DNA of 64,000 bases from an uncultured Clostridia bacterium (GTDB taxonomy: Bacteria > Bacillota > Clostridia > Saccharofermentanales > Saccharofermentanaceae). Positions 1 to 12,400 of this stretch are shown here, piece by piece; the stretch's first letter is position 1; each line of letters begins with the position of its first letter. The notes below the pieces were generated by a model that did no database searches, had not been told where the DNA came from, and saw only the letters and a list, made by a program, of their open reading frames with translations. The stretch covers positions 44,765 to 108,764 of the forward strand of contig CAMHSJ010000005.1 of the NCBI GenBank assembly GCA_946187935.1, given 5' to 3'. Position numbers and translations under genes: made by a program.

Positions 1-926
1 TTATGGGCGCAGTCAGAGGCATTCAGCCTCTTGCCGCCTTCGCTCTGTATTACCAAAAGCTTGAGATAACCCTGACCGCATTTGACTATAAGATCACCCT
101 TGTGAGCTTTAACGACAGTGCCGCAAGGAAGATCATCTGTTTCTCCGTCAGTGATATCAGCTATCCTTGAATCGTAAACTTTAAACTTCTTTCCGTCAGA
201 AGATAATGTATAAGCTCCCGGCCATGTACTTAAAGCCCTTATTCTGTTATGGATCTCCTGTGCGCTCTGATCCCAGATGAAATAGCCTTCTTCAGGCCTT
301 ATGGGAGGACATGAAGTCGCAAGTGAGTCATCCTGCGGTGTTGGTGTTATCTTTCCTTCAATGTAATCTTCAATCACGCCGGGAAGGACTTCTGCGCTCT
401 TCCTGGCAAGAAGGTCCATCAGCTCTGAAGTGTGGATGTCAGGATCGATGGCAACTTCCGTCTTGGTCAGGATATCACCTGTATCCATGCCCTCATCCAT
501 CTTCATTATGGTAACACCCGTTACCTTGTCGCCTTCAAGGACTGCCCTCTGAACGGGTGCGGATCCCCTTCTTGCGGGAAGAAGGCTTCCATGGCAGTTA
601 AGGCATCCAAATCGCGGGATATCGAGAATGTCCTTTGGCAGGATCTTGCCGTAAGCAGCCGTAACTATAAGATCCGGAGAAACGCTCTTAATGGTGTCAT
701 AGGCCTCTTCGTTTCTCAGTGAAGCCGGCTGGTAGCATGTAATGCCGTGCTCTAAGGCAAGCTCTTTTACGGGAGGGGCAGTAAGGATATGCTTCCTTCC
801 AACGGGCTTGTCAGGCTGGCACAATACCATAGAGATGTTATATCCGTCAGATATAAGAGTTTGCAGTATCGTTGCAGCAAACTCAGGAGTTCCCATGAAT
901 ACTGTCTTGAGATCTTTACCTGTCAA
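1..926 (-). CDS. fmt: Methionyl-tRNA formyltransferase (3' end runs off the window edge)
   Basis: Reverse-strand translation gives VFMGTPEFAATILQTL...QPDKPVGRKHILTAPPVKELA...NCHGSLLPARRGSAPVQRAVLEGDKVTGVTIMKMDEGMDTGDIL, the Fmt signature. No stop in frame before position 1. Probable TTG start at 926 (ATG alternative at 896). Follows def. Confidence 0.95.
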   Translation of the reverse strand, partial: MTGKDLKTVFMGTPEFAATILQTLISDGYNISMVLCQPDKPVGRKHILTAPPVKELALEHGITCYQPASLRNEEAYDTIKSVSPDLIVTAAYGKILPKDILDIPRFGCLNCHGSLLPARRGSAPVQRAVLEGDKVTGVTIMKMDEGMDTGDILTKTEVAIDPDIHTSELMDLLARKSAEVLPGVIEDYIEGKITPTPQDDSLATSCPPIRPEEGYFIWDQSAQEIHNRIRALSTWPGAYTLSSDGKKFKVYDSRIADITDGETDDLPCGTVVKAHKGDLIVKCGQGYLKLLVIQSEGGKRLNASDCAH

Positions 927-927
927 A

Positions 928-1416
928 TCAGTCTTCCTCTTCTACTCTGTAAACATTGCCGTCTACGGACTTGTCGATAAAAAGTATGCCGTCAAGATGG
1001 TCATACTCGTGGCAGATGCACCTGGCAAGAAGTCCGGTTGCTTCTATCGTGAATTCTTCGCCGTTCCTGTTTAATGCCTTGCAGATAACATGATCAGGTC
1101 TGTCGACCTCACATGTCTTGCCGGGAACTGACAGGCAGCCTTCACTGCCTACCTGTGAGCCTGATGATTCAATGATCTCGGGGTTGATGAACTCTATAAG
1201 GCCGTTCTCATCTCCGACATCTACGATAAAGACCCTTCTGAGCACGCCAACCTGCGGAGCTGCAATGCCGATGCCCCTGTTCTCGTAATACATGGTGTCA
1301 GCCATGTCATCCAAGAGCTTTAATATCCTCGGCGAGATCTCATCCACGGGACGGGATGTCTTGCGGATCAAAGGATCGTTCTCAAGTACAAGGTTTCTTA
1401 ATGCCATATCAATCAC
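928..1416 (-). CDS. def: Peptide deformylase
   Basis: Motifs GIGIAAPQVG, EGCLSVPG and HEYDHLDG. Confidence 0.97.
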   Translation of the reverse strand: MIDMALRNLVLENDPLIRKTSRPVDEISPRILKLLDDMADTMYYENRGIGIAAPQVGVLRRVFIVDVGDENGLIEFINPEIIESSGSQVGSEGCLSVPGKTCEVDRPDHVICKALNRNGEEFTIEATGLLARCICHEYDHLDGILFIDKSVDGNVYRVEEED

Positions 1417-1428
1417 TTGCCTTTCTGA

Positions 1429-2685
1429 TCAGAAATCCCAGGAGTTTACATACCTGTACTGTTCTTCTGTAAGCTTATCGATCGTTATTTCCTTGGTGGC
1501 AAGAAGTATCTCTGCCACCCTGTTGTCTATGACTTCAGGGGTCTGATATACATCGATGCCGAGTTTCTCCTTCTGCTCTGCTATGTATCTTGCAGACTGA
1601 GCCTGGAGAGCGAATGACATATCCATGATCTCTACAGGATGTCCGTCGCCTGATGCAAGGTTTACGAGCCTTCCTTCAGCTATTACGCATATCGTGTTGC
1701 CGTTATTAAGCTTGTATCCGATTATGTTGTGTCTTAATTCTGATGAAGACACCGCGATGTCTTTGAGCTGTGCTACATTGACCTCACAATCGAAATGTCC
1801 TGCATTGCAGCAGATGGCGCCATCCTTCATGAGATTAAAGTGTCTGCCGACGATTACATCCTTGCATCCTGTAACGGTTACAAAGACATCTCCTAAGGGA
1901 GCGGCTTCATCCATTGTCATTACGCTGTAGCCTTCCATAATGGCTTCGCACGCCTTGACAGGATCTATCTCTGTTACGATGACCTTGGCGCCAAGCCCCT
2001 TGGCTCTTAAGGCTACGCCCCTGCCGCACATGCCAAATCCTGCGACTACAACGGTCTTGCCTGCAACAACGAGGTTTGTAGTAGCCATAATGGCAGTCCA
2101 TACCGACTGTCCTGTTCCGAACCTGTTGTCGAAAAGGTGCTTGCATCTGGCATCGTTGACCGCTATGACGGGGTAAGCAAGCTGGCCCTGCTTCTTAAGG
2201 ATCTCGAGCCTGTGAACGCCTGTCGTTGTCTCTTCGCATCCGCCCTTGATGCCGGGAACAAGATGCTTCATGTCAGAGTGAAGGAGCATAGCAAAATCGC
2301 CGCCGTCATCGATAACGATGTCAGGCCCGAATGATAAAGCCATCTTAAGATGCCTGATGTAGTTCTCCTCATCGTCACCATGGACCGTATAAACGTGCAT
2401 GCCTTCCTTTGCTAAAGCAGCAGCAACATCATCCTGAGTGGATAAAGGATTGCAGCCCGTAAGCGCAACCTCTGCGCCGCCTCTGGCCAAAGCTCGTGCA
2501 AGACATGCCGTCTTGGCTTCAACATGAACGGACACTGCGATCTTAAGACCCTTAAAGGTCTGCTGCTCGATGAGCTCCTTTTCGATCGCGCGGAGAACAG
2601 GCATGTTCCTGTATGCCCATTCGATCTTCTCCATGCCGTAAGGAGCGAGAGCGATGTCTTTGATGTCGTAATTGGGGATATCCAT
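1429..2685 (-). CDS. ahcY: S-adenosyl-L-homocysteine hydrolase
   Basis: KGLKIAVSVHVEAKTACLARALARGGAEVALTGCNPLSTQDDVAAAL, FGMCGRGVALRAKGLGAKVIVTEIDPVKACEAIMEGY (NAD-binding). Confidence 0.96.
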   Translation of the reverse strand: MDIPNYDIKDIALAPYGMEKIEWAYRNMPVLRAIEKELIEQQTFKGLKIAVSVHVEAKTACLARALARGGAEVALTGCNPLSTQDDVAAALAKEGMHVYTVHGDDEENYIRHLKMALSFGPDIVIDDGGDFAMLLHSDMKHLVPGIKGGCEETTTGVHRLEILKKQGQLAYPVIAVNDARCKHLFDNRFGTGQSVWTAIMATTNLVVAGKTVVVAGFGMCGRGVALRAKGLGAKVIVTEIDPVKACEAIMEGYSVMTMDEAAPLGDVFVTVTGCKDVIVGRHFNLMKDGAICCNAGHFDCEVNVAQLKDIAVSSSELRHNIIGYKLNNGNTICVIAEGRLVNLASGDGHPVEIMDMSFALQAQSARYIAEQKEKLGIDVYQTPEVIDNRVAEILLATKEITIDKLTEEQYRYVNSWDF

Positions 2686-2696
2686 ATTAAGCTCCT

Positions 2697-3541
2697 TTAT
2701 CCTGTGATCCTCTTTATGAATTCAGCGGCAAGATCGCAGCTTTGCTTGGACGCCTTGCCTGCATTGTCTATTACTTCCTGCTCAGAAAGCTTCCTGCCTG
2801 ATAATCCTGCCGCCATGTTGGTCACACACGAAAAGCACACAACCTTCATGCCCATGTGAGATGCCGCAATGGCTTCGGGAACCGTAGACATTCCGACGCA
2901 TGAAGCACCCATGAGCTTAAGTGCCCTTATCTCTGCAGGTGTCTCATACTGCGGACCCTTTGAATATGCATAGATCCCGCGTCTTAAGGAAATTCCCAGG
3001 TCTTCGGCACACTTTGTCAAAACATCAAGATACTCCCTGTTATAGACAAAAGTCTGGTCAGGAAATCTCGTGCCGAACTCTTCGATGTTAGGTCCCCTTA
3101 ATACGGGTTCGCAGTTAAAGGAAATGTGATCTTCTATCGCAACAAGATAAGGGATGTCAGTCTCTGTATCAATACCGCCTGCCGCATTGGTAAGGAGGAT
3201 GGTCTTAACGCCTAACCTTCCCATGACCCTGACATAGAAGGTAACCTCTTCCATCTCATATCCTTCGTAGTAGTGGAACCTGCCCTTCATCATAAGGACC
3301 TTGGATCCGGACAAAGAACCGGCAATAAGAAGACCTTCATGACCGGGAGCAGTCGATATGGGGAAAGACGGAATGTCAGAGTAAGGAATGCTCTTTACTA
3401 TATCGCAGTAGTCAGATAAGGGACCAAGACCCGAGCCTAAGACTATCAGCACATCAGGAATGCCGAAACTTCCAAGCTCCGATCTTATGTAGCCGCAAGC
3501 CTCATCGACCCGTCTTAAGTAGTCCTTCTTATCTTTGATCA

Positions 3542-3542
<1 letters not shown>
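2697..3542 (-). CDS. Purine-nucleoside phosphorylase, PNP/MTAP family
   Basis: LIVLGSGLGPLSD, GRFHYYEGY, LLTNAAGGI, GPQYETPAEIRALKLMGASCVGMSTVPEAIAASHMGMKVVCFSCVTNMAAG. Confidence 0.95.
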
Positions 3543-6337
<2,795 letters not shown>

Positions 6338-6346
6338 GTTCTAAAC

Positions 6347-6769
6347 TCACTCCTCAATGTTCTTTTTATTCTTGGCTTCAAGACGCCTCAAAGCCGTACG
6401 GTATCCGCCGTCCGGATTGACATAGCACGCCTTGACTCTAGAAATCGTTGTTGAACTGACCTTGGTAGTCGCTCTGGACTTGCCCTTGATCCTTCCGTTC
6501 TTTCTTCCTTCGGAAGATTTAGGTTCTTTTACCGTTTCTTCCTTTGGCGCAAGTTCTCTTATGATCTCCTCATAGCTCTTGCCCTGCTCTATCCTTCTTA
6601 CTATCTGCCATCTGTGCAGAAAGGAATGAAGTTCGCTCTTCGAGCACAGGTCAGTAAAGAACCTGCCAAGCTCTTCAGGGTTTTCCATGGTAAGTATCGC
6701 CTGATACAGATCTTCAAGATCTTTCAACTCATCTTCTGTAAAGGAAAGCTCATCTAACTTATCACTCAT
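6347..6769 (-). CDS. YerC/YecD-type TrpR-like regulator with an insertion between the HTH helices
   Basis: LEDLYQAILTMENPEELGRFFTDLCSKSELHSFLHRWQIVRRIEQGKSYEEII...SSTTISRVKACYVNPDGGYRTALRRL matches the YerC family. Confidence 0.85.
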   Translation of the reverse strand: MSDKLDELSFTEDELKDLEDLYQAILTMENPEELGRFFTDLCSKSELHSFLHRWQIVRRIEQGKSYEEIIRELAPKEETVKEPKSSEGRKNGRIKGKSRATTKVSSTTISRVKACYVNPDGGYRTALRRLEAKNKKNIEE

Positions 6770-6787
6770 CGATCAGACCATCCCAGC

Positions 6788-7021
6788 TTACTGAACAGAA
6801 TCACTTACGATAGAAAACAGAGGTGTCAGATAACCAAAATAACCGGCCAGTATGACTGCCGTTATCACTAATACGATGAGGATGCCTATGAGGCATCTGC
6901 TGAAGAAGAGATTTCTCTTGGCAACGCGGAGCGCATCACCAATGGAGAGCTGTGAACTCTTATCAGTAGTAATCATCGAATTGGCAAGTTCAGGACGTCT
7001 AACCTGGCCGCTTTTCTTCAT
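6788..7021 (-). CDS. Small single-pass membrane protein, unknown function
   Basis: 77-aa ORF with one hydrophobic helix (CLIGILIVLVITAVILAGYFGYL); fits between flanking same-strand genes. Confidence 0.55.
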   Translation of the reverse strand: MKKSGQVRRPELANSMITTDKSSQLSIGDALRVAKRNLFFSRCLIGILIVLVITAVILAGYFGYLTPLFSIVSDSVQ

Positions 7022-7096
7022 ATAAGATCCTCCGAATCACATCGAACATGCTATTGCATGGTATATTTTAACACAATACGGAGGAAACATATAATT

Positions 7097-8086
7097 TTAA
7101 TTATATTTATTAGAATTGCCGTATGTCTCCACTTTAAGCTCAACTCCCTGAGACTGAGCATACATATTAGCCTGCTCTAAGGCAGCACGGCTCATTTCAG
7201 GCGAATTCTCAGGTATTACGAGCACAAGTGTCCTGGAGGTAATACCGCCTATATGGTAATCGTTTCCGCCTGCCGAATAATCACCCGGAGCAAAAGCCGA
7301 GAGCCTGTCTATGTGCTCATCAAGTGTCTTTACGATATTCTCATCTGACCGGTATGTCGGCGCTGTAAGATCCATGCTGACAAGAGATGTCGCCTGCCCG
7401 TTGCGGTAATCATCTATTACAGGAAACGTCTTAGGAAGATTGCAGTCATAAATACTCCTGAAATCCTCTCCCCTTGAGAAATTATCCTCGCTCCAGATAT
7501 CAGACTCATCTTTTTGTTCTTCGCCGGACGCGTTAAAGAATGTATCAAAGTTTCCGTACACGGGGATGACGTTATAACAGGTTCTTTTGATCCTACCTGC
7601 AAGAGTAAGTACCGAATAGACCGTTCTGACCTCGATGATGCTGTGATCATTACTAAGGCACATGTTCACGTCTATGTCGTCAGGGCACATAAAATCAGAG
7701 TCCCCGTTCCTCTCGATATAGCAATCCCTTATATTTCTTGCAACAGTCCCCGCGAATACCGCTTCAGTCAGATAATCCTCTATAGCGAAGTCTGATGCCA
7801 GATCTGCTCCCGTAATTATCTTGGCGACAGTACTCACCACTCCGGCTGCCTTGGTATCTCCAATCCCCAGATCGGGGAAAGCATTTATCACTGTTGATAT
7901 GTAATCAGAAGCTGTCGTTGCCAGAGGACAAATGAGAGAAGCCTCTTCACATGCCTGCTGGCAGGACCTCTTCATTATGATGTCAGTCCTGTAAAACCCT
8001 ATGACACTGATGATGCTTGCAACAAACACCAGTGTTATGGAGAAAGATATCGCCGCTTCCAAAGTAACCGAACCTTTTTTATCCAT
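7097..8086 (-). CDS. TadE/TadG-like pseudopilin (start reassigned to MDKKGSVTLEAA)
   Basis: N-terminal GSVTLEAAISFSITLVFVASIISVIGFYRTDIIMKRSCQQACEEAS is a TadE-like prepilin segment followed by a long extracytoplasmic domain. Confidence 0.65.
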   Translation of the reverse strand: MDKKGSVTLEAAISFSITLVFVASIISVIGFYRTDIIMKRSCQQACEEASLICPLATTASDYISTVINAFPDLGIGDTKAAGVVSTVAKIITGADLASDFAIEDYLTEAVFAGTVARNIRDCYIERNGDSDFMCPDDIDVNMCLSNDHSIIEVRTVYSVLTLAGRIKRTCYNVIPVYGNFDTFFNASGEEQKDESDIWSEDNFSRGEDFRSIYDCNLPKTFPVIDDYRNGQATSLVSMDLTAPTYRSDENIVKTLDEHIDRLSAFAPGDYSAGGNDYHIGGITSRTLVLVIPENSPEMSRAALEQANMYAQSQGVELKVETYGNSNKYN

Positions 8087-8094
8087 GATCCCTC

Positions 8095-9450
8095 CTATCT
8101 GTATAACGCATAACACTTATCAATGCTGATAAGACTGTTCCGGTATTCCACCTCGGCTCTTGCTCCCGTATAAAGAGTTCCATAGTCACGCGTAAGGACC
8201 TGTCTAATGCGAAGGAGCATCTTATCGTCAGGAACAAACATCATGAACGCATTAAGAAAGTCCCTGTATCCTACTATTCCCACATCGGCATCCTGAACCT
8301 CAAACAGGGCTATGGTCCCACCCTTAAGGACATCCACAAGACCCGAAACGCTCTGCACTGCAGAGATGAGAACTATAAAGATCGTTGTAAAGACCTCAGG
8401 GTCTATGGCGGCCACGCCGCCTGTTGCTGCTAATATTACCGCTGAGAGAACAGCCGATATCGCATCAAGAGTTGCCTTAAGCGTTTCATTCGCAAAGTTC
8501 TCTATGACATTTTTGGCAAGCAATACACCATAGATCGCCATGCTGCAGAATACCGCTCCGAGCCTTCCGTCCATGCCGCAGAGGATGTATTCACCGTCAA
8601 AATAGTTCTCGCTGTGTATCTCTGAGAATGAAGTCCCGTTGATCGTGGCATCTGAATCATTAGGGATGATGCAGTCGAAGTTATGTGATGCATAGTGCGC
8701 CATGGCAGGATGTATCGCCACGGTCATTGCTGCTTCGGTAATGCCGTCCTGAAGATCCAGTATCGTATCAAGACCGCCCGTAAGAGCACTCAGATCGGAT
8801 ATCCTCATATCAATTCCGAGATCCTCAAGATCGTTATCCGCACGCCTGACATCTGACAAGATACCGGCAAGACCCGCAAGGCCGCCTGTTGCCCCTTCAG
8901 CGTCAAACTCAGGATCCTCCGAAAGTGCAGATTCTATCAGTGAAGATACTGTGGATGCTCCGCTCAGGATATCCTGGATATACCCTGCCGCAGGGCTCGA
9001 TGTAAGGCCTTTCAAAGTGCTTATTATCCCCATCGAATCTGCCTGCTCGAGAAGGCCTCCTATCTGATCGCATAAAAACCTCAGATAGATGCCAGATGCC
9101 CTGTACTCGTAGTAAACAGATATGGCCTCTTTCAGGTCCTCAGAAGACAATTCCTTCTCTGCAAACACAGCAACGGTATCCCCTGTGCTGTAACCAGAGG
9201 CGGCAAGAGCCTTTTCGAAGATGTCGTCATCAACACTGTCTTGTGAAAAGGCATAAATGCCATATACCTCAAGCAGCTGCCTGTTGTATTCGGACAGGAT
9301 GCACTCTACCTGCGATCTTGCCGCCTCGTTAAGAGTCAGCCTGTAATCAAGATCCCATACGAACACAAGGAACGTGCACTCGACGAGGACCAGAGCCGAA
9401 AGTATAAATGCAATGAATATGGTCATCGCTCCCCTTTTGCTCTTTCTCAT
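8095..9450 (-). CDS. TadE/TadG-like membrane-anchored protein (start reassigned to MRKSKRGAMTIFIAF)
   Basis: KRGAMTIFIAFILSALVLVECTFLVFVWDLDYRLTLNEAARSQVECILSEYNRQLLEVYGIYAF resembles TadE/Flp-type N-termini. Confidence 0.6.
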   Translation of the reverse strand: MRKSKRGAMTIFIAFILSALVLVECTFLVFVWDLDYRLTLNEAARSQVECILSEYNRQLLEVYGIYAFSQDSVDDDIFEKALAASGYSTGDTVAVFAEKELSSEDLKEAISVYYEYRASGIYLRFLCDQIGGLLEQADSMGIISTLKGLTSSPAAGYIQDILSGASTVSSLIESALSEDPEFDAEGATGGLAGLAGILSDVRRADNDLEDLGIDMRISDLSALTGGLDTILDLQDGITEAAMTVAIHPAMAHYASHNFDCIIPNDSDATINGTSFSEIHSENYFDGEYILCGMDGRLGAVFCSMAIYGVLLAKNVIENFANETLKATLDAISAVLSAVILAATGGVAAIDPEVFTTIFIVLISAVQSVSGLVDVLKGGTIALFEVQDADVGIVGYRDFLNAFMMFVPDDKMLLRIRQVLTRDYGTLYTGARAEVEYRNSLISIDKCYALYR

Positions 9451-9451
9451 A

Positions 9452-9733
9452 TCACTCACCCCATGAAGCAAAAATGCCGTACACAAGGCGGTAGTTATCA
9501 GATATTCCGGACAGATAGGTATTGAGCTTCTCAGGGGACGTGTTATAAACAGATACGCCTCCAATATGCCTGCTGTCCATGAGACCGTCTTCGTCCAGGA
9601 AATACCTCGTCTCTGTTACGCCTTCCTTCGCCAGGTCAAATGCATCAAGGGCCATAGTCTCAGGCCCTGTGACCAGAAAAGAAAGAAATACCAGGATAAC
9701 GCTTGCAGATATTGCTGCTTCCAATGTTGACAT
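9452..9733 (-). CDS. Short TadE-like pseudopilin (start reassigned to MSTLEAAISAS)
   Basis: MSTLEAAISASVILVFLSFLVTGPETMALDAFDLAKEG; TLEAA motif shared with the protein at 7097-8086. Confidence 0.55.
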   Translation of the reverse strand: MSTLEAAISASVILVFLSFLVTGPETMALDAFDLAKEGVTETRYFLDEDGLMDSRHIGGVSVYNTSPEKLNTYLSGISDNYRLVYGIFASWGE

Positions 9734-9910
9734 AATGATCACCTCACTTTCTTTGTAAGCGTTACTTAAATCATACAGAGGAAAAAGCTTAAAAAATGCG
9801 ACAAAATCATACAAAAACCGACAAATCAAAGGCCCCGCCAAACAGCAGCAAAATGCCCGTGATGACGGAAAAGTGTAGTATTCAGCTTAAAACTGTCATA
9901 AGATCAGCAA

Positions 9911-9937
9911 CAAAAAGAGCGCCCGTAAAGGACGCTC
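9911..9937 (-). terminator. Rho-independent terminator downstream of pheST
   Basis: Minus strand GAGCGTCC-TTTAC-GGGCGCTC followed by TTTTTG. Confidence 0.85.
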
Positions 9938-9963
9938 CGTTTGGTTTTATGAATGCCGGAATA

Positions 9964-12381
9964 TCAGCTTCTGAGCTTTGCCCCGAGCTTGCCGGAAAGT
10001 TTCTCTACGATGCCGTCGACATCCTTTCTGATGTCATCGTCTGACAACGTCTTATCGTCAGCCCTGAATACGAGGGAGATGGCAACTGACTTAAGGTCTA
10101 AGCCGAGCTTATCGTCCTGATAGATGTCAAAGAGCTTGACATCCTTAAGATATTTGCCGCCTGAAGACTTGGCTGTCTTCATGATCTCAGCGACAGTAAC
10201 TTCCCTCTTACAGATAAGAGCAAGGTCACGTGTGATGCCGGGGAATCTCGGCAGGCTCTTATAGACTCTTGCGCTCTTGGCCGCATTTACTATTGCCATG
10301 CAGTCGATCTCAAAAGCAACTGTTCCCTCAGGTGCTTCAAAATTCGAAGCTACGTCAGGATGGATGACGCCTAAGATACCGGCCTTCTTGCCATTTATGA
10401 TGACAGATGCAGTCCTTCCGGGGTGAAACGAAGCGTTATCAGTAAGAGGCTCAAACTCATAAGACCTGATGCCTGTAACCTTGAACAGTTCTTCAAGATC
10501 TGACTTAACATCATAGAAAGTATCTGCGCTGTTGCCGGGCTTATAAGCAAAACCTGAAAGTGTGCGCTTCTCAAAAGGAAGCTGCTCGCCTTCCCGGGGC
10601 AGATAGACGTATGCGACCTCGAATACCTTGGCTTCACTTACACCTCTGTTCGCATTTCTTGATGCGATCTTGAGCATTGAAGGAAGCATCGTGGTCCTCA
10701 TTACGGATGTATCATCACCAAGAGGATTGGAGATCTTAAGCTGGTTTCTCAGATAAGAATCGGAAGGAACGTTAAGGCTGTCAAGATCCGAAGGTGATTC
10801 AAATGAATAAGTGATAGCTTCGAAGAATCCCGTGTAGACCAGGGTGTTTCTGATCTTCTCAATGGTCTGCTGCTCAGGAGTCCTGCCGCCTAATGTTGTC
10901 TCCTTGCCTGACAGAAGCGTAGCCTCGATCTTGTTATATCCGAAGAATCTTGCGACTTCCTCAGAGATGTCAGCTTCGCTCTCAAGGTCAGGACGGAATG
11001 TGGGAGGGATAACGACTGCTATTCCGTTATCTTCTGCAAATGTGCAGCCAAGATCGGAAAGGGTCTTGCGCATGAATTCCTCAGTTGCCTTGATACCGAT
11101 GAAGCTGTTAATCTTCTCAGGTCTGAACGGAATGCGGTTTACTTCCTTCTTGGTGGGATAGTTATCGATAAAGCCCTGTGACACCTTGCCGCATCCGAGC
11201 ATTTCAACGAGCTCGCAGGCCCTGTCTAATGCCCTTAATGCGTTCTCGGGATCGAGCCCCTTCTCATATCTTGAAGAAGCTTCTGTACGAAGGCCGTTTG
11301 CGATAGCCGTACGTCTTACTGATACGCCGTTAAATACTGCAGACTCGAAAAGGATTGTCGTCGTCTCGGGAAGGACTTCGGAATTCTCACCGCCCATGAC
11401 ACCTGCTATTGCGCATGCCTTCTTCTCATCAGCGATAACGAGCATTGATGAATCCAAAATGTGGTCCTGACCGTCCAATGTCTTGATCTGCTCGCCGTCC
11501 TTCGCGCGTCTTACGATAACGTGATTGCCCTCAAGATAATTAAGGTCAAAAGCGTGCATAGGCTGACCTAATTCGAGACACACATAGTTAGTGATGTCTA
11601 CGATGTTATTGATGGGGCGCATGCCTGCCTGTGTGAGCTTGTCAGCCATCCAGGCGGGTGAAGGTCCGATCTTGACGTCTTCAACGAGTCTTGAAGTATA
11701 TCTGTAGCAAAGATCAGGATCCTCGATATCAACTTTGGCAACTGAATTGATATCCAGCTTGCCTTCCTGCTTGAGCTTGGGATCTACCGGTCTGAAAGGC
11801 TTGCCGAGAGTAACGGCAGCTTCCCTGCCCAGACCTTCTATGGAGAAGCAGTCGGGACGGTTTGATGTGATCTCAAAATCGATCGTTACTGCGCCGAGTC
11901 CGAGCAGAGTCTTGATATCCACACCAAGAGGAGTGTCCTTGGGCATGTTCCAGAGACCATACTCTTCTGCGCCGGGGTGACCTTCGGGGGATACGCCAAG
12001 TTCATCAGCAGCACAGCACATACCGTAGCTCTCTACACCCCTGAGCTTGCCCTTCTTGATGTGAACGCCGCCGGGAAGATGTGCGCCCACTATGGCAACA
12101 GGACAGATCATGCCAACATATACGTTAGGTGCGCCGCAGACGATCTGAAGGTCTCTTCCGAGTTCATCCGAACCGAGATCGACCTTAAGCACATGAAGGT
12201 GATCGGAATCAGGATGATCAGCGACCTCGAGGATCTTACCTGTATAGACGCCGTCTATGTCATCGCCTGTCGTAATTACTTCCTCGACCTTGGACCCTGT
12301 CATGGTCATCATGTCAGCCAGTGTCTTGGGTTCTACATCTATGTCTGTGAAATCTTTAAGCCAGATTATCGGAGCTTTCAT
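9964..12381 (-). CDS. pheT: Phenylalanine-tRNA ligase beta subunit
   Basis: 805 aa; tRNA-binding EMAP-like N-terminus, B3/B4 and FDX-ACB C-terminal domains recognisable; adjacent to pheS. Confidence 0.97.
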   Translation of the reverse strand: MKAPIIWLKDFTDIDVEPKTLADMMTMTGSKVEEVITTGDDIDGVYTGKILEVADHPDSDHLHVLKVDLGSDELGRDLQIVCGAPNVYVGMICPVAIVGAHLPGGVHIKKGKLRGVESYGMCCAADELGVSPEGHPGAEEYGLWNMPKDTPLGVDIKTLLGLGAVTIDFEITSNRPDCFSIEGLGREAAVTLGKPFRPVDPKLKQEGKLDINSVAKVDIEDPDLCYRYTSRLVEDVKIGPSPAWMADKLTQAGMRPINNIVDITNYVCLELGQPMHAFDLNYLEGNHVIVRRAKDGEQIKTLDGQDHILDSSMLVIADEKKACAIAGVMGGENSEVLPETTTILFESAVFNGVSVRRTAIANGLRTEASSRYEKGLDPENALRALDRACELVEMLGCGKVSQGFIDNYPTKKEVNRIPFRPEKINSFIGIKATEEFMRKTLSDLGCTFAEDNGIAVVIPPTFRPDLESEADISEEVARFFGYNKIEATLLSGKETTLGGRTPEQQTIEKIRNTLVYTGFFEAITYSFESPSDLDSLNVPSDSYLRNQLKISNPLGDDTSVMRTTMLPSMLKIASRNANRGVSEAKVFEVAYVYLPREGEQLPFEKRTLSGFAYKPGNSADTFYDVKSDLEELFKVTGIRSYEFEPLTDNASFHPGRTASVIINGKKAGILGVIHPDVASNFEAPEGTVAFEIDCMAIVNAAKSARVYKSLPRFPGITRDLALICKREVTVAEIMKTAKSSGGKYLKDVKLFDIYQDDKLGLDLKSVAISLVFRADDKTLSDDDIRKDVDGIVEKLSGKLGAKLRS

Positions 12382-12400
12382 TTGTTTTGCCTCCCCTTCC

